From positions 62,001 through 126,000 of the forward strand of contig CAWJKP010000002.1 of NCBI GenBank assembly GCA_963843465.1: 64,000 nt of DNA, read 5' to 3'. Shown here in pieces: positions 46,571 through 55,504 of this stretch; position 1 is the stretch's first letter; every line of letters begins with the position of its first letter. The position numbers and the translations under genes were made by a program. The notes beneath the pieces were generated by a model. The model saw only the letters and a list, made by a program, of their open reading frames with translations. It was not told where the DNA came from and ran no database searches. This stretch comes from CAWJKP01 sp963843465. Lineage in GTDB: Bacteria > Planctomycetota > Planctomycetia > Pirellulales > Thermoguttaceae.

Positions 46571-47455
46571 ATGTTCACAAGCCTTTGCTCCATTGCCGCG
46601 CTTTTGGCACTGGCTGCCTCGCCGGCTTCCCCCGGAAAAACCGACGGCTTCACCGAGCCCTATCGCACGATCAACGTGGCCGCCCCGGAAGCCGGGATCA
46701 TCACCGCGCTCAGGGTTCACGAAGGCGACCTGGTGCGCCAGGACCAGGTGCTGGCGGAGCTCGACGTCAACGTCCTGGTCGCCGCGCGCGACGTTGCCAA
46801 GGCCGGCGGTGACGCCTTAGGCCGGGTCCGCTCGGCCCAGGCCGAGCTGGAGCTCAAGCGGGACCGGCTTGCCAGCCTGCGCGAGCTGTTGGCGCGCGGC
46901 AACGCCTATCCGCAGGAGGTCCGCCGCGCCGAGCGGGAGCTGGAGATCGCCGAGGCGGAGCTCTTGGCCGCCCGCGAGGACCAAGAGGTCAAGCACCTGG
47001 ACTGCGTCCGCATCGAGACCCAGATCCGGCGCCGCCAGATCCGCAGCCCGATCGACGGCATCGTGACCAAGCTCCTCAAGGAGCAGGCGGAATACGTCTC
47101 GTCGAACGACGCCGCCGTGGTCGCCGTTGCCCAGTGCGACCGGCTGCGGGTGGTGTTTACCGTGCCTGGGGAACAGGCCGCCCGGCTCCATGCGGGGCAG
47201 AAGGTGCGGCTGAGCCTGAGCGGTGAGTCCCGAGGCGTGGAAGGCGAGGTCGAGCTGGTCAGCCAGATGACCGATCCGGAGAGCGGCACGGTCCGCGTGA
47301 AGGTGCTGATCGACAACGCCCGGGGGACGCATCGCGCCGGCGTGCCCTGCTCGCTGGTGCTTCGCGTTCCCCCTCTCCCTCCGGGAGAGGGTAGGGGTGA
47401 GGGGGAATCGGCAACGATCTCGCCACCCCTTATGAACTCCGCTCGAAACAACTAA
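46571..47455 (+). CDS. HlyD-like periplasmic adaptor
   Basis: About 294 residues from ATG 46571, starting with a signal peptide (FTSLCSIAALLALAASPASP). It has the split lipoyl/biotinyl-like domain (INVAAPEAGIITALRVHEGD with LVRQDQVLAELD, and IRSPIDGIVTKLLKEQAEYV), a helical hairpin in between (about 90 residues), and a beta-barrel (LRVVFTVPGEQAARLHAGQK). This is the membrane fusion protein pattern that bridges an inner membrane pump and TolC. The end, PPLPPGEGRGEGES, is coded by a dispersed palindrome at 47369-47406 and is probably not part of the fold. Two bases separate it from the next gene. Confidence 0.88.
   Translation: MFTSLCSIAALLALAASPASPGKTDGFTEPYRTINVAAPEAGIITALRVHEGDLVRQDQVLAELDVNVLVAARDVAKAGGDALGRVRSAQAELELKRDRLASLRELLARGNAYPQEVRRAERELEIAEAELLAAREDQEVKHLDCVRIETQIRRRQIRSPIDGIVTKLLKEQAEYVSSNDAAVVAVAQCDRLRVVFTVPGEQAARLHAGQKVRLSLSGESRGVEGEVELVSQMTDPESGTVRVKVLIDNARGTHRAGVPCSLVLRVPPLPPGEGRGEGESATISPPLMNSARNN
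47369..47406. repeat. CCCTCTCCCTCCGGGAGAGGG palindrome inside the HlyD-like gene
   Basis: CCCCCTCTCCCTCCGGGAG then AGGGTAGGGGTGAGGGGG forms a hairpin whose coding is read as LPPGEGRGEGE at the C-terminus. The same motif type is seen in part at 4170-4187. Confidence 0.75.
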
Positions 47456-47457
47456 TC

Positions 47458-48966
47458 ATGGGCACCGCGACGAATTCCCCGGTGTTCAAGCTTCAGCCGC
47501 CGGCCGGCGCGCACGCCATTTCCGGGCCGACGTTCCGTCCGGGCGCCACGGGCTCTGCCAGTGCTTTCAGCGGCGTGATGCTCGCCGGTCCGCAGCGGCT
47601 GCTCCAGGCGGAACGGGAAGCCCGCACGGCGGCGGCCCTGCTGGAGATCCTCGCCCGCGTGGAAGCAGCCGACCAGTTGGAAGACGGCTGCGCGATCCTG
47701 GCCGACGAGTTTCAGCGGCTGGCGTCGTGCGACCGTGTGGCGTTGGGGCGGTGCGGGGGCCAAGGCGGCTGCTTTCCGATTTTGACCGTTTCCGGAATGC
47801 CGCGCATCGATCGCCGCTTGGACGTTGCGCGGCGGTTGGAAGCGGCGCTGGCCGAGACCCTGTTGAGCGGTGAAGGGATCGCCTGGCCGTCCGACGGACA
47901 CTCGCCTTCCCAGCCCACGCTTGCCCATCAAAGGCTTGCCGCCGCCGTGAAGGCCGGCTGGATCGTCAGCTCGCCGCTGCGGGATTCCTCGGGCGCGGTT
48001 CTTGCCGCCTGGTTGTTCCTCGGCCGGGGCGAAGCGGAGCAGCGTGCCGATGTGGCGAACCTGATGCGCGCCGCTGCGCCCCGGGTGGCGGCCTGCCTGG
48101 GCTTGCTCAAGCGGGCGGAAGCCGGCCGGATCGCGCGGTGGATGCGAAAGCTGCTTGCGCCGCAGCGCGCCCGCTGGCGGTGGGCGGCGGCGGCCGCGCT
48201 ACTGGCCGCAATCGCGCTGGCGCTGTTGCCCGCGGCCAACCGCATCCAGTGCAAGTGCAAGGTCCAGCCGGTGGTCCGCCGCTTCGTCAGCGCGCCGTTC
48301 GAGGGCACGCTGGAGAAGAGCCTGGCCGAGCCCGGCGACGTGGTCTGCCAGGGGCAGACGCTGGCCCGCATGGACGGCCGCGAGATCTGCTGGGAAACTT
48401 CCGCGCTGCGGGCCGACCACAACCGGGCCGAAGTGAAACGCAACGTGAGCATGGCCAAACACGATACGGGCGCCTCGCGGATGGCTGAGCTGGAAACGCA
48501 GCGCCTGGCCCTCAAGCTGCACGTCCTCGACGCCCGCAGCGAGCACCTCCAGATCAAGAGTCCCATCCGCGGCGTGCTGTTGACCGGCGACCAGAAGCGG
48601 GCCGAGGGAATGTCGGTGGCCGTGGGGCAGGCGCTGTTCGAGGTCGCGCCGCTGGATCGCATGGTCGTCGAGATCGCCGTCCCCGAGCGCGACTTGCAGC
48701 AGGTGGCCGTGGGCATGGACGCGATCGTTCGCCTCGACGCCTGCCGCGGGACGACCCGCCAAGCGGCGATCGCGAAGATCAACCCCCGCGCGGAGACGAT
48801 CGACGGCGAGCACGTCTTTGTCGGCGAGCTCATGTTGGACAATCCCGGCGAGCTGCTCCGCCCCGGCATGAACGGCACGGCGACTGTGCTGGGCCGCACG
48901 CATCCCTGGATTTGGAACGTTTCCCATAAACTTTGGGAGAACATGGCCGCGGCCTGCGGCTTCTAG
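47458..48966 (+). CDS. GAF-domain membrane protein with HlyD-like periplasmic part
   Basis: A 502-residue protein. Residues 45-225 look like a cytoplasmic GAF domain (AALLEILARVEAADQLEDGC, VSSPLRDSSGAVLAAWLFLG). One membrane segment follows (RWAAAAALLAAIALALLPAA, about 243-262), then a periplasmic HlyD-like part: VSAPFEGTLEKSLAEPGDVV with CQGQTLARMDG, a short hairpin, and IKSPIRGVLLTGDQKRAEGM. It thus places a possible small-molecule sensor inside an adaptor subunit. It begins 2 bases after the HlyD-like gene and ends 1 base before the M50 gene. The GAF assignment rests on pattern and length, so is moderate. Confidence 0.82.
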   Translation: MGTATNSPVFKLQPPAGAHAISGPTFRPGATGSASAFSGVMLAGPQRLLQAEREARTAAALLEILARVEAADQLEDGCAILADEFQRLASCDRVALGRCGGQGGCFPILTVSGMPRIDRRLDVARRLEAALAETLLSGEGIAWPSDGHSPSQPTLAHQRLAAAVKAGWIVSSPLRDSSGAVLAAWLFLGRGEAEQRADVANLMRAAAPRVAACLGLLKRAEAGRIARWMRKLLAPQRARWRWAAAAALLAAIALALLPAANRIQCKCKVQPVVRRFVSAPFEGTLEKSLAEPGDVVCQGQTLARMDGREICWETSALRADHNRAEVKRNVSMAKHDTGASRMAELETQRLALKLHVLDARSEHLQIKSPIRGVLLTGDQKRAEGMSVAVGQALFEVAPLDRMVVEIAVPERDLQQVAVGMDAIVRLDACRGTTRQAAIAKINPRAETIDGEHVFVGELMLDNPGELLRPGMNGTATVLGRTHPWIWNVSHKLWENMAAACGF

Positions 48967-48967
48967 C

Positions 48968-51140
48968 ATGAGCCACTCCGGCGACGACGGCGTCCGCGAC
49001 CCGGGCGAGCTGCGGATCGCGCTGCGGGAAGATCTGCTGGTCACGGTGCAGTCGTACCGCGGGCGGACCTGCTACGTGATCGAAGACCCCGCCGAGGGGC
49101 GGTTCTACCGCGTGGGCCTGCCCGAAGGCGTCTTCCTTTCGCTCCTGGACGGCTCGCACACGCTCCGCCAGGCGATGGCCAAAGCCGCCGCCGCGCTGGG
49201 CGAAGAGGCCTTCTCCGAGCCGGAAGCGATGGCCATCCTGCACTGGCTGGTCGAGGCGAAGCTGGCCTGTCCGGCGGGCGGTTTGCTGCTGGACGCGCAG
49301 TTCCGAGAGGCGGCCCGGCGGCCCTTCAGTCCGCTGGCCATTCGCCTGCCGATCGTCCGTCCCGATCGCTTGCTGGGCTTGATCCTGCCCTGGTGCGAGT
49401 GGTTGTTCGCCCCCGGCGCGGTGCTGCTGGGCGGGCTCGCGGCGGGCGCGGCCGTCTGGCAGGTCGCCAGCCAGTGGAACCTCTTCCGCGAGAGCTTCCG
49501 CACGGTCGTCGCCCCGCACTACTGGCTGAGCCTGACCTTCGCCTGGCTGCTGCTGAAACTTCTGCACGAGACGGCCCACGGCCTGGTCTGCAAGAAGTAC
49601 GGCGGCACGGTGGACGAGGCGGGCGTGATGCTGCTCTGGGGTGTTCCCTTGCCTTACGTCGACGTGACCTCGTCCTGGTCCTTTCGCGGCAAGTGGCCGC
49701 GGATCTACACGGCCGCCGCGGGACTCTACGCCGAGCTGTTGGCCGCTTCGCTGGCCGCCTTGGTCTGGAGCCAGGCGCGTCCCGGGGGCTTGAGCTTTTT
49801 CTGCGTGCATCTGGTGGCCATTGCCGGGGCCGGCACGATCCTTTTCAACGCCAACCCGCTGATGCGGTTCGACGGCTACTACATCCTCATGGACTTGCTG
49901 GAAATGCCCAACCTCGACGGCTACGGCCGGCAGTTCCTCGGCGCGATGGTCCGCAAGTACGTTTGGGGGCAGCCCGCAATCCTTCCCGGCGCAACCGGCT
50001 GGAGCGCCACTTCATCGGCTGGTACGGGCTGGCTTCCTGGATCTGGCGTTGGGTGCTGTGTGCCGCCCTGACCGTCTTGACGCTGGCGATGCTGCCGCTG
50101 GACGACGCCCACGTACCGATCCTTGCCGCCGCAATCCTGGCCCTGGGCGGGGCCTGGCAGTTCATCCGCTTCGTAAGTTCCAAGAGCAGCCACGAGAAAC
50201 CGGGCCTGGCCCGATTGCTGGCGGCCGGCGGCCTGGCGGTGATCGTCGGGGGACTGTGCACGACCTGCGTCCCCTGGCCCGGCGGGACCACGGCGCCGGC
50301 GGTCGTCGACTATTGGCCCTTGCACGTGGTCAGGGCCTATGGCCCCGGCTTCATCCGCGAGATCCGCGTCCGCGGCGGAGAGGCGGTCCGCGCGGGACAG
50401 GTGATCGCGGTGATCGCCAACGACGAGCTGGAGTCGGAGACGGCCGACCTCGAGCTGGCAGCCGAGGAGTCGCAGCTTGCAATGCGGTCGTGCCAGGCGA
50501 AGGAAGACACGGCCGGCTGCCAGGCCGAGCGGGAGAAACTGGAAGATCTGCAGCGCCGCCTCGCGCAGCGGCGGGAGCAGGTCGGCCGCCTGGTCGTCCG
50601 CGCCCGGCCGGCGGGCGCGTGGTGACCCGGCAGCCGGAATCGCTGGCGGGCAGGTACGTGCGCCCTGGTGACGAGATTGTGGCGATCGGCAGCGAGGAGG
50701 CCAAGGAGTTGCGGGTGTCGGTGGCCCAGGACGACGCCGGGCGGTTCCTGCCCCGCGTCGGCCAGCCCTTGGCGGTGCGGATCGGGGCGGAGACGATGGT
50801 AAGCCGCTTGAGTCGCGTGGAGCCGCGGGCGAGCCTGGCGCTGCCCCATCCGGCCCTCTCGGCAGCGGAAGGAGGGCCGCTGCCCGTGCGGCCCAAGGAC
50901 CCGGCCGACGGCGACCGCGCGGACCGGGACAAGGGGGCACGCCAGAAGTACGAGCTTCTGGCCCCGCGGTTTTCCGCCCAGGTCGTGCTTTCCGCGAGCG
51001 AATCCCTCCTCTTGGGAGCCGGCCAGCGAGGCCAGGTCGTGCTGCAGCCGGGCGAGGAGATGCTCGGCGCCCATTGCCTCAAGCTGGCCCAGGTTTGGGC
51101 CCGCGACAAGGTTCGGCAGGTGCGGGCCGTCTGGCAGTAG
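48968..51140 (+). CDS. M50 (site-2-protease-like) membrane protein fused to a HlyD-like domain (two frameshifts)
   Basis: About 723 residues when frames are joined. An N-terminal PqqD-like winged domain (FYRVGLPEGVFLSLLDGSHT, ILHWLVEAKLAC) precedes a polytopic metalloprotease with HETAHG at 200-205 and FNANPLMRFDGYYILMDLL at about 293-311, the two zinc-site motifs of the M50 family. Further membrane segments and then HlyD-like sequence follow (GPGFIREIRVRGGEAVRAGQ, then AGRYVRPGDEIVAIGSEEAK). The frame changes near 49985 and 50620; adding one C at each (in CAGCCC and GCGCCC) restores a single frame with the typical RAPAGGRVV. Last gene of the operon. Confidence 0.82.
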
Positions 51141-51198
51141 CCCGGTCTTTCCACGGGAGGCGGGCCAAGGAAAGATAAGGATTCTTCACGCCGTAATG

Positions 51199-51252
51199 GT
51201 CGCCTTTCGCTTCGGGAAAGAAGGCGCATTCTATCGCGGAGCGAAAGGCGAC
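51199..51252. repeat. palindromic element, GTCGCCTTTCGC family
   Basis: GTCGCCTTTCGCTTCGGGAA at the left and ATCGCGGAGCGAAAGGCGAC at the right form a hairpin. It lies 60 bases past the stop of the exporter operon and may terminate it. Confidence 0.8.
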
Positions 51253-51283
51253 AACCTACCGCTATTGTCCGTCAAAACTCATT

Positions 51284-51420
51284 GGCCCCGATTATTCACG
51301 GACGCATCGTAACCCGAAGCGTAAGCGAGGACGGCTAAGGGACTTACCCTCGCTTACGCTTCGGGTTTCGATGGCGCGGTCTGCGCGGTCTACATCGCGG
51401 GGCGCGAGTAATCCGGGTTA
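51284..51420. repeat. compound CCCGAAGCG palindrome, copy 2
   Basis: The inner hairpin at 51307-51371 is CGTAACCCGAAGCGTAAGCG paired with CCTCGCTTACGCTTCGGGTT. Flanks CCGATTATTCACGGACGCAT and GGGCGCGAGTAATCCGGGTT match the copy at 55505-55633 over the whole length. It lies between the exporter operon and a convergent hydrolase gene. Confidence 0.88.
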
Positions 51421-51440
51421 GAGCAATCGAAAACCGGAAG

Positions 51441-52607
51441 TTATCTCTTGGCCGATCCTTGGAAGAGCGTTGCCAGCTCCAAGGGCACAAACGGCCCGCC
51501 CGACGCCGGGGGCTTGCCGATCGCCAGTCGCAGGCGCAATGATTTCGGCTCGAAGATCATCGACTGCGTCGTCAACTGGCCGAGGTTGACCTTGTGCAGG
51601 GCGTCGGCCACGTCGTGCCACGTGAACGGCTGCGACCTTCCCCAATAGCCCTGGAGGGCGCGATAACGCCAGCACTGTTTCGAGACGCTCAGCTCGGGCG
51701 TGCGGAAATGATTGGTGCAGGCCAGGAGGTGGTCCTCGGCCCTGCGGGCCACGACGCTTTTCGGCGTGATCTCGAACACCACGGCCCGCTGCCGGTCACA
51801 AGCGGCCAGGTTCATCCACGTGGTTCGCTTGGCGGCGGCGAGCAGTTTTTGCGCCTCCTCGATGCTGCTGCACTCTTCGAGGATCCGCCGAAACGTCAGC
51901 GACAGCGGCGCCGCCAAACTGAAAGCGGGCGAGTCGTCTTTCGCCGGACCCGAGTCCAGGCAGGCAACCGCCAGCCCCGTATCGTTCATGCCCGAGAGCA
52001 CGCCGACGAACCCGGGCCAGGTCACCGAGGCAAAGGCATGTCGCTTCGCCGGGCGGCAGACCACGACGAGCACCAGCCGGTCGAGGCAACCATAGGACGG
52101 TATGTCGAGGTTGCGGCCGAAGAGCATCTCGCCGCCGGCGCTCCGCTCGGGCTCGACCAGGAAAGCGGAGCACAGGTCGAAGCGCCGCAGCTCGATCAGC
52201 GAGTTGGCGACGCGCAGGGCGTCGATCTCCTCCTGTTGGTACTTGGCCTTCGTACAGGCTCCGTTCAGCTCGCGCCGGTATCGTTCCGGGGCGTCCTTCA
52301 TCAGGCTGCGGCTGTATCCGACCACCAGCGGCCAAAGGACCCCGCCGCCGTACTGGCCCAGGATCGTCTTGGGCAGATTCGAGTGCCGCCGCGCCACCTC
52401 AAGCACCAACGCCGCCTGCTGCCGTCCCATCTGCTCCGGCTCACCTTCGAGCAACAGCACGGGGATTCCCTGGATGTACCTGAGTTCGCCCCCTTCGGCA
52501 GCCGCCTCCGCGTACATCCGCTGCGCGTCGGCTGCCGCTGCGCCCCGAATGGCCGCCAAAGCCGACACCGCCACCGCAAACGCCAGTACGCCAGACACTC
52601 GCCACAT
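51441..52607 (-). CDS. secreted C45 / acyltransferase-like Ntn hydrolase
   Basis: About 388 residues from ATG 52605-52607 with a signal peptide (VSGVLAFAVAVSALAAIRGA). It follows the pattern of the C45/acyl-CoA:6-aminopenicillanate acyltransferase family: VLLLEGEPEQMGRQQAALVL near the N-terminus, LRRFDLCSAFLVEPE with the likely nucleophile Cys, GEMLFGRNLDIPSYGC, WPGFVGVLSGMNDTGLAVAC and LLACTNHF. Such enzymes cleave themselves before Cys and hydrolyse or transfer acyl groups. It is convergent with the exporter operon; a role in surface protein processing is speculative. Confidence 0.75.
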   Translation of the reverse strand: MWRVSGVLAFAVAVSALAAIRGAAAADAQRMYAEAAAEGGELRYIQGIPVLLLEGEPEQMGRQQAALVLEVARRHSNLPKTILGQYGGGVLWPLVVGYSRSLMKDAPERYRRELNGACTKAKYQQEEIDALRVANSLIELRRFDLCSAFLVEPERSAGGEMLFGRNLDIPSYGCLDRLVLVVVCRPAKRHAFASVTWPGFVGVLSGMNDTGLAVACLDSGPAKDDSPAFSLAAPLSLTFRRILEECSSIEEAQKLLAAAKRTTWMNLAACDRQRAVVFEITPKSVVARRAEDHLLACTNHFRTPELSVSKQCWRYRALQGYWGRSQPFTWHDVADALHKVNLGQLTTQSMIFEPKSLRLRLAIGKPPASGGPFVPLELATLFQGSAKR

Positions 52608-52783
52608 GGAAAACTCCTGCCGATTCACGGCAAGCCTGCCCGACCCCGCGCCGATCCCAGCCACTTGCGTCGAGCTACGATTGATTCTACCGCACCAGGG
52701 TCGCCTGGGCCACGCCCGGCGGCGTCCGCGAAGCGGCTCAGCAGGCAGACGCTCCTGGCGGCCAATCATCAGGTGACCGTTCA

Positions 52784-52865
52784 CGGGGACTGTCCCGATT
52801 TTCGCGGCGCAAGGGGCGCTGCGGCGACACGCGAGCCTGATCGCCGCGAAAATGGGACTGTCCCC
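52784..52865. repeat. palindromic element, GGGGACTGTCCC family
   Basis: GGGGACTGTCCCGATTTTCG with CGGCG pairs with CGCCGCGAAAATGGGACTGT with CCCC. It is followed after 14 bases by another member at 52880-52954, so two related palindromes stand in tandem. Confidence 0.85.
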
Positions 52866-52879
52866 TTCGGCAGTGCCAA

Positions 52880-52954
52880 GGGGACAGGTCCATGTTTTCG
52901 GCCTTACGTCCCGCGGCCAAATGCGCTTTTTGGCCGAAAAATGGACCAGTCCCC
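52880..52954. repeat. palindromic element, GGGGACAG family, copy 2
   Basis: GGGGACAGGTCCATGTTTTC with GGCC pairs with GGCCGAAAAATGGACCAGTC with CCC. It is nearly identical to 6619-6692 in both arms, including the start of the loop (CTTACGTCC), but the inner hairpin differs by a few bases. Confidence 0.88.
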
Positions 52955-52984
52955 GCCCAACCCGCGAACCGTTACATCATCCGC

Positions 52985-53887
52985 TTACCCCGGCCACGCC
53001 ACGTTGTCGCCCAACACCATCCCATGCTCGGCAAATTGGATGTCCCGCCCTGCGGCCAGTCGGCGGAGTTCTGCCGCGAACCGCTGCCTGCCCAGCGGGC
53101 CGTCGGCGGGATCGCCGCTATGCTCGCGGTCCTCGTAGCCCGAGTAGTGGATCATGTAGGTCCGCTTCGGCCGCCACTTGTCGACCAGGCGGAGGTTGCC
53201 CAGCACCGACTGGTGCCAGGTCCAATCCGCCGGGTGCCAGGTGTTGGCGTCCAGGAACATCACGTCGGCCTGGAAGAACAGGGGATTGTCCTCCTCGGGA
53301 ACGTGGAGGAAGTCGCCGCTGATGACGATCTTCCGCCCACCGTGCTGGACGACGAACCCCAGGGCGCCGGGAGCCTTGGGGCCATGGTCCACGGCGAAGG
53401 GCGTGAAGGCGAGGTCTCCCAACAGGACGGGGATGCCAGGCTGAAGCGGGCGGAAGTCGCTCCGCTGGGCCAGGTAGCGATGAACGCGGTTCGGGCCGTT
53501 TTCCCAACATTCGACGGCGGTGTAGATCGGCAACGGTCGTGGCTGCTCTGCCCGGCCGTTACGCGCCACGCACATCGAGAGCCAGTCAATCTGGGCGAAG
53601 TGGTCGAAGTGCGGATGGGTGAGCAGGACCTCGTGGACCACGTGGACGTCGTGGCTCTGCTCAAACTCCAAGAGCGACGGCACCACGCCCATGCCGCAGT
53701 CGATGAGCGTGTGACGCAGGACCTGCCCGCCGCTGCGCTGGACCAGCGAGTACGAGACGTTGGCCTGCCGGTAGGGATTGGTCGCTCGACCTTCGTCGGC
53801 GCGAGGGCTTTGCAGGCCGAACTCGAACCCGAAAGCGGGTTGGATGCCGTTGACCCGCAGAAGAAGCTCAGCGGTTGGGACGCTCAT
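52985..53887 (-). CDS. metallo-beta-lactamase-fold hydrolase
   Basis: A 300-residue MBL-fold protein. The metal motif is LLTHPHFDHFAQIDWL (HxHxDH), followed by FAVDHGPKAPGALGFVVQHG, KIVISGDFLHVPEEDN with the bridging Asp, MFLDANTWHPADWTWHQS and TYMIHYSGYED with the last His. This spacing fits the PhnP/phosphodiesterase-like branch, and GNLRLVDKWRPKRTYMIHYS is typical of PhnP-type enzymes. The substrate is unknown. It is divergent from the radical SAM gene. Confidence 0.85.
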   Translation of the reverse strand: MSVPTAELLLRVNGIQPAFGFEFGLQSPRADEGRATNPYRQANVSYSLVQRSGGQVLRHTLIDCGMGVVPSLLEFEQSHDVHVVHEVLLTHPHFDHFAQIDWLSMCVARNGRAEQPRPLPIYTAVECWENGPNRVHRYLAQRSDFRPLQPGIPVLLGDLAFTPFAVDHGPKAPGALGFVVQHGGRKIVISGDFLHVPEEDNPLFFQADVMFLDANTWHPADWTWHQSVLGNLRLVDKWRPKRTYMIHYSGYEDREHSGDPADGPLGRQRFAAELRRLAAGRDIQFAEHGMVLGDNVAWPG

Positions 53888-53991
53888 GGGATGACCTGAT
53901 CTGCACCCATGATTCTATGGCCGGCCGGGAAGATTGGCCACGCGACTTCGCTGTTAAGTTGGGCAACATGGCTTGAAAGGAAAACCCGGAC

Positions 53992-54021
53992 TTGACAACC
54001 GGGAAGCCCCGCCTCTACATT
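53992..54021 (+). promoter_or_regulatory. likely sigma70-type promoter for the radical SAM gene
   Basis: TTGACA at 53992-53997 and TACATT at 54016-54021 are separated by 18 bases and lie 40 bases upstream of the gene start, followed by an AAGGAG ribosome site at about 54040. This is the best promoter match noticed in the window. Confidence 0.5.
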
Positions 54022-54061
54022 GCGGCCTTCTGCCGGACCCAAGGAGCCAGGCTCATGCGTC

Positions 54062-55483
54062 ATGGGATCGTCCATCTCCATCAATCCTAAGACGGATTCG
54101 CTGACCACCCGGCCCTTGTATCTCAAGCGGGCCCTCTACTCACCCCTTGCGGGCTTGCTCGCCGTCGCCGGCGCGATTCCGCGCGACCGCTACGACGTGG
54201 TGCTGACTGACGAGAACATCGAGTCGATCGACTTCGACCTGAAGGCGGACCTCGTCGGCATCTCCGCCATGACAAGCTATGTGAACCGCGGCTACCAGAT
54301 CGCCGACGCATTCCGGGCGCGGGGGGTGCCGGTCGTCATGGGGGGCGTCCACCCCAGCTTCATGCCGCGGGAGGCGCTTAAGCATTCTAACGCGGTGGTC
54401 GTCGGGGAGGCGGAGCTCGTGCTCGAGAAGCTCCTGGACGACCTCGAACAAGGCCGCATGCGCGGCGCCTATCGAGCAGACCGGCTGCATCCGATGGACG
54501 GCTTGCCCATGCCGCGGTATGACCTGATCAAAAAGAACCGTTACGTCAACCGTACGTTCGTGCAAACCTCCCGCGGCTGCCGCCAGGGCTGTACGTTCTG
54601 TGCCGAGCCGCTGATGAACGGGCTGAAGGTTCGCCACCGTCCGCTGGAGGAGGTGATGCGGGAGATCGACATCTGCGGCTCGCGCACGATCTCGATCAAC
54701 GACGCCGACTTCTTCGGCGCGCCCGAGCGCCCCAAGGAAATCATGCGGGCGCTTGCGGGCCGCGGACTCCGTTGGCAGGCGGGCGTCAACTCGAAGCTCG
54801 CGCAAGACGACCGAATGCTCGAGCTCGCCGCCGCCAGCGGCTGCACCATGCTGAGCATCGGCTTCGAGTCGATCTCCCGCGACACGCTGAAAAGCGTGCA
54901 CAAGCAGGTCAACCGGCCGGAAACCTTCGCGGCGCTGGTCGAGAAGGTTCACTCCTATGGCATCATGGTCTTCGGCCTGTTCATGTTCGGCTTCGACGGC
55001 GACGACCCTTCGGTGTTCCAGCAGACCGCGCGGTTCAACGTCGAGGCCGACTTCGATGTCTGCGCCTATTCAGTCCTCACGCCCTATCCGGGCACGCTCA
55101 CCTGGTATGAGATGAAGAAGGCCGAGCGCATCATTTCCTTCGATTGGGACAAGTATGACCAGGCCAACGTGGTCTATCGGCCGGCGCAAATGTCCGCCGA
55201 CGAGCTCCGCCTCGGTCAGACCGCGGCCTACGAGACGTTCTACGCGCTCTCGTCCCTGGCGCGCCGCTTTCCGCTTCGCGGCACGCGCAGTCGGCTTCAG
55301 TGGTCGATCTACAATCTCTTCATGAAGAAGGGCGCCGCCACCAACTGCAACAGCGCGGTCGCTGCACCGACGGAGGCGCCCGACGTGACGCCGGTGCCGC
55401 CCATCCTTCCCCTCCAGCGGGAGTCGCGCCAAGCGGTTCTCGAAGCGACCGCAGGCTGCGGCGAGCTTCTGACACGTTCGTAG
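54062..55483 (+). CDS. B12-binding radical SAM enzyme
   Basis: A 473-residue protein. Residues 1-140 resemble a cobalamin-binding Rossmann domain (ALYSPLAGLLAVAGAIPRDR, DLVGISAMTSYVNRGYQIAD, VVMGGVHPSFMPREAL), without the DxHxxG motif. The radical SAM domain starts at QTSRGCRQGCTFCAEPLMNG, with the C-x3-C-x2-C cluster, then TISINDADFFG and MLSIGFESISRDTLKSVHKQ. It resembles enzymes in hopanoid or lipid modification and methyl transfer, but no partner genes fix the substrate. ATG 54062 is chosen; an AAGGAG site is about 16 bases upstream, and an out-of-frame ATG at 54055 sits closer, so a small 5' frameshift is possible. Confidence 0.83.
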   Translation: MGSSISINPKTDSLTTRPLYLKRALYSPLAGLLAVAGAIPRDRYDVVLTDENIESIDFDLKADLVGISAMTSYVNRGYQIADAFRARGVPVVMGGVHPSFMPREALKHSNAVVVGEAELVLEKLLDDLEQGRMRGAYRADRLHPMDGLPMPRYDLIKKNRYVNRTFVQTSRGCRQGCTFCAEPLMNGLKVRHRPLEEVMREIDICGSRTISINDADFFGAPERPKEIMRALAGRGLRWQAGVNSKLAQDDRMLELAAASGCTMLSIGFESISRDTLKSVHKQVNRPETFAALVEKVHSYGIMVFGLFMFGFDGDDPSVFQQTARFNVEADFDVCAYSVLTPYPGTLTWYEMKKAERIISFDWDKYDQANVVYRPAQMSADELRLGQTAAYETFYALSSLARRFPLRGTRSRLQWSIYNLFMKKGAATNCNSAVAAPTEAPDVTPVPPILPLQRESRQAVLEATAGCGELLTRS

Positions 55484-55502
55484 CACGGGCATCTTGCCCG
55501 TG
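55484..55502. repeat. short hairpin CACGGGCATCTTGCCCGTG
   Basis: A 19-base near-perfect palindrome directly after the radical SAM stop codon, followed by TCTTT. It may be a terminator or another dispersed repeat. Confidence 0.6.
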
Positions 55503-55504
55503 TC

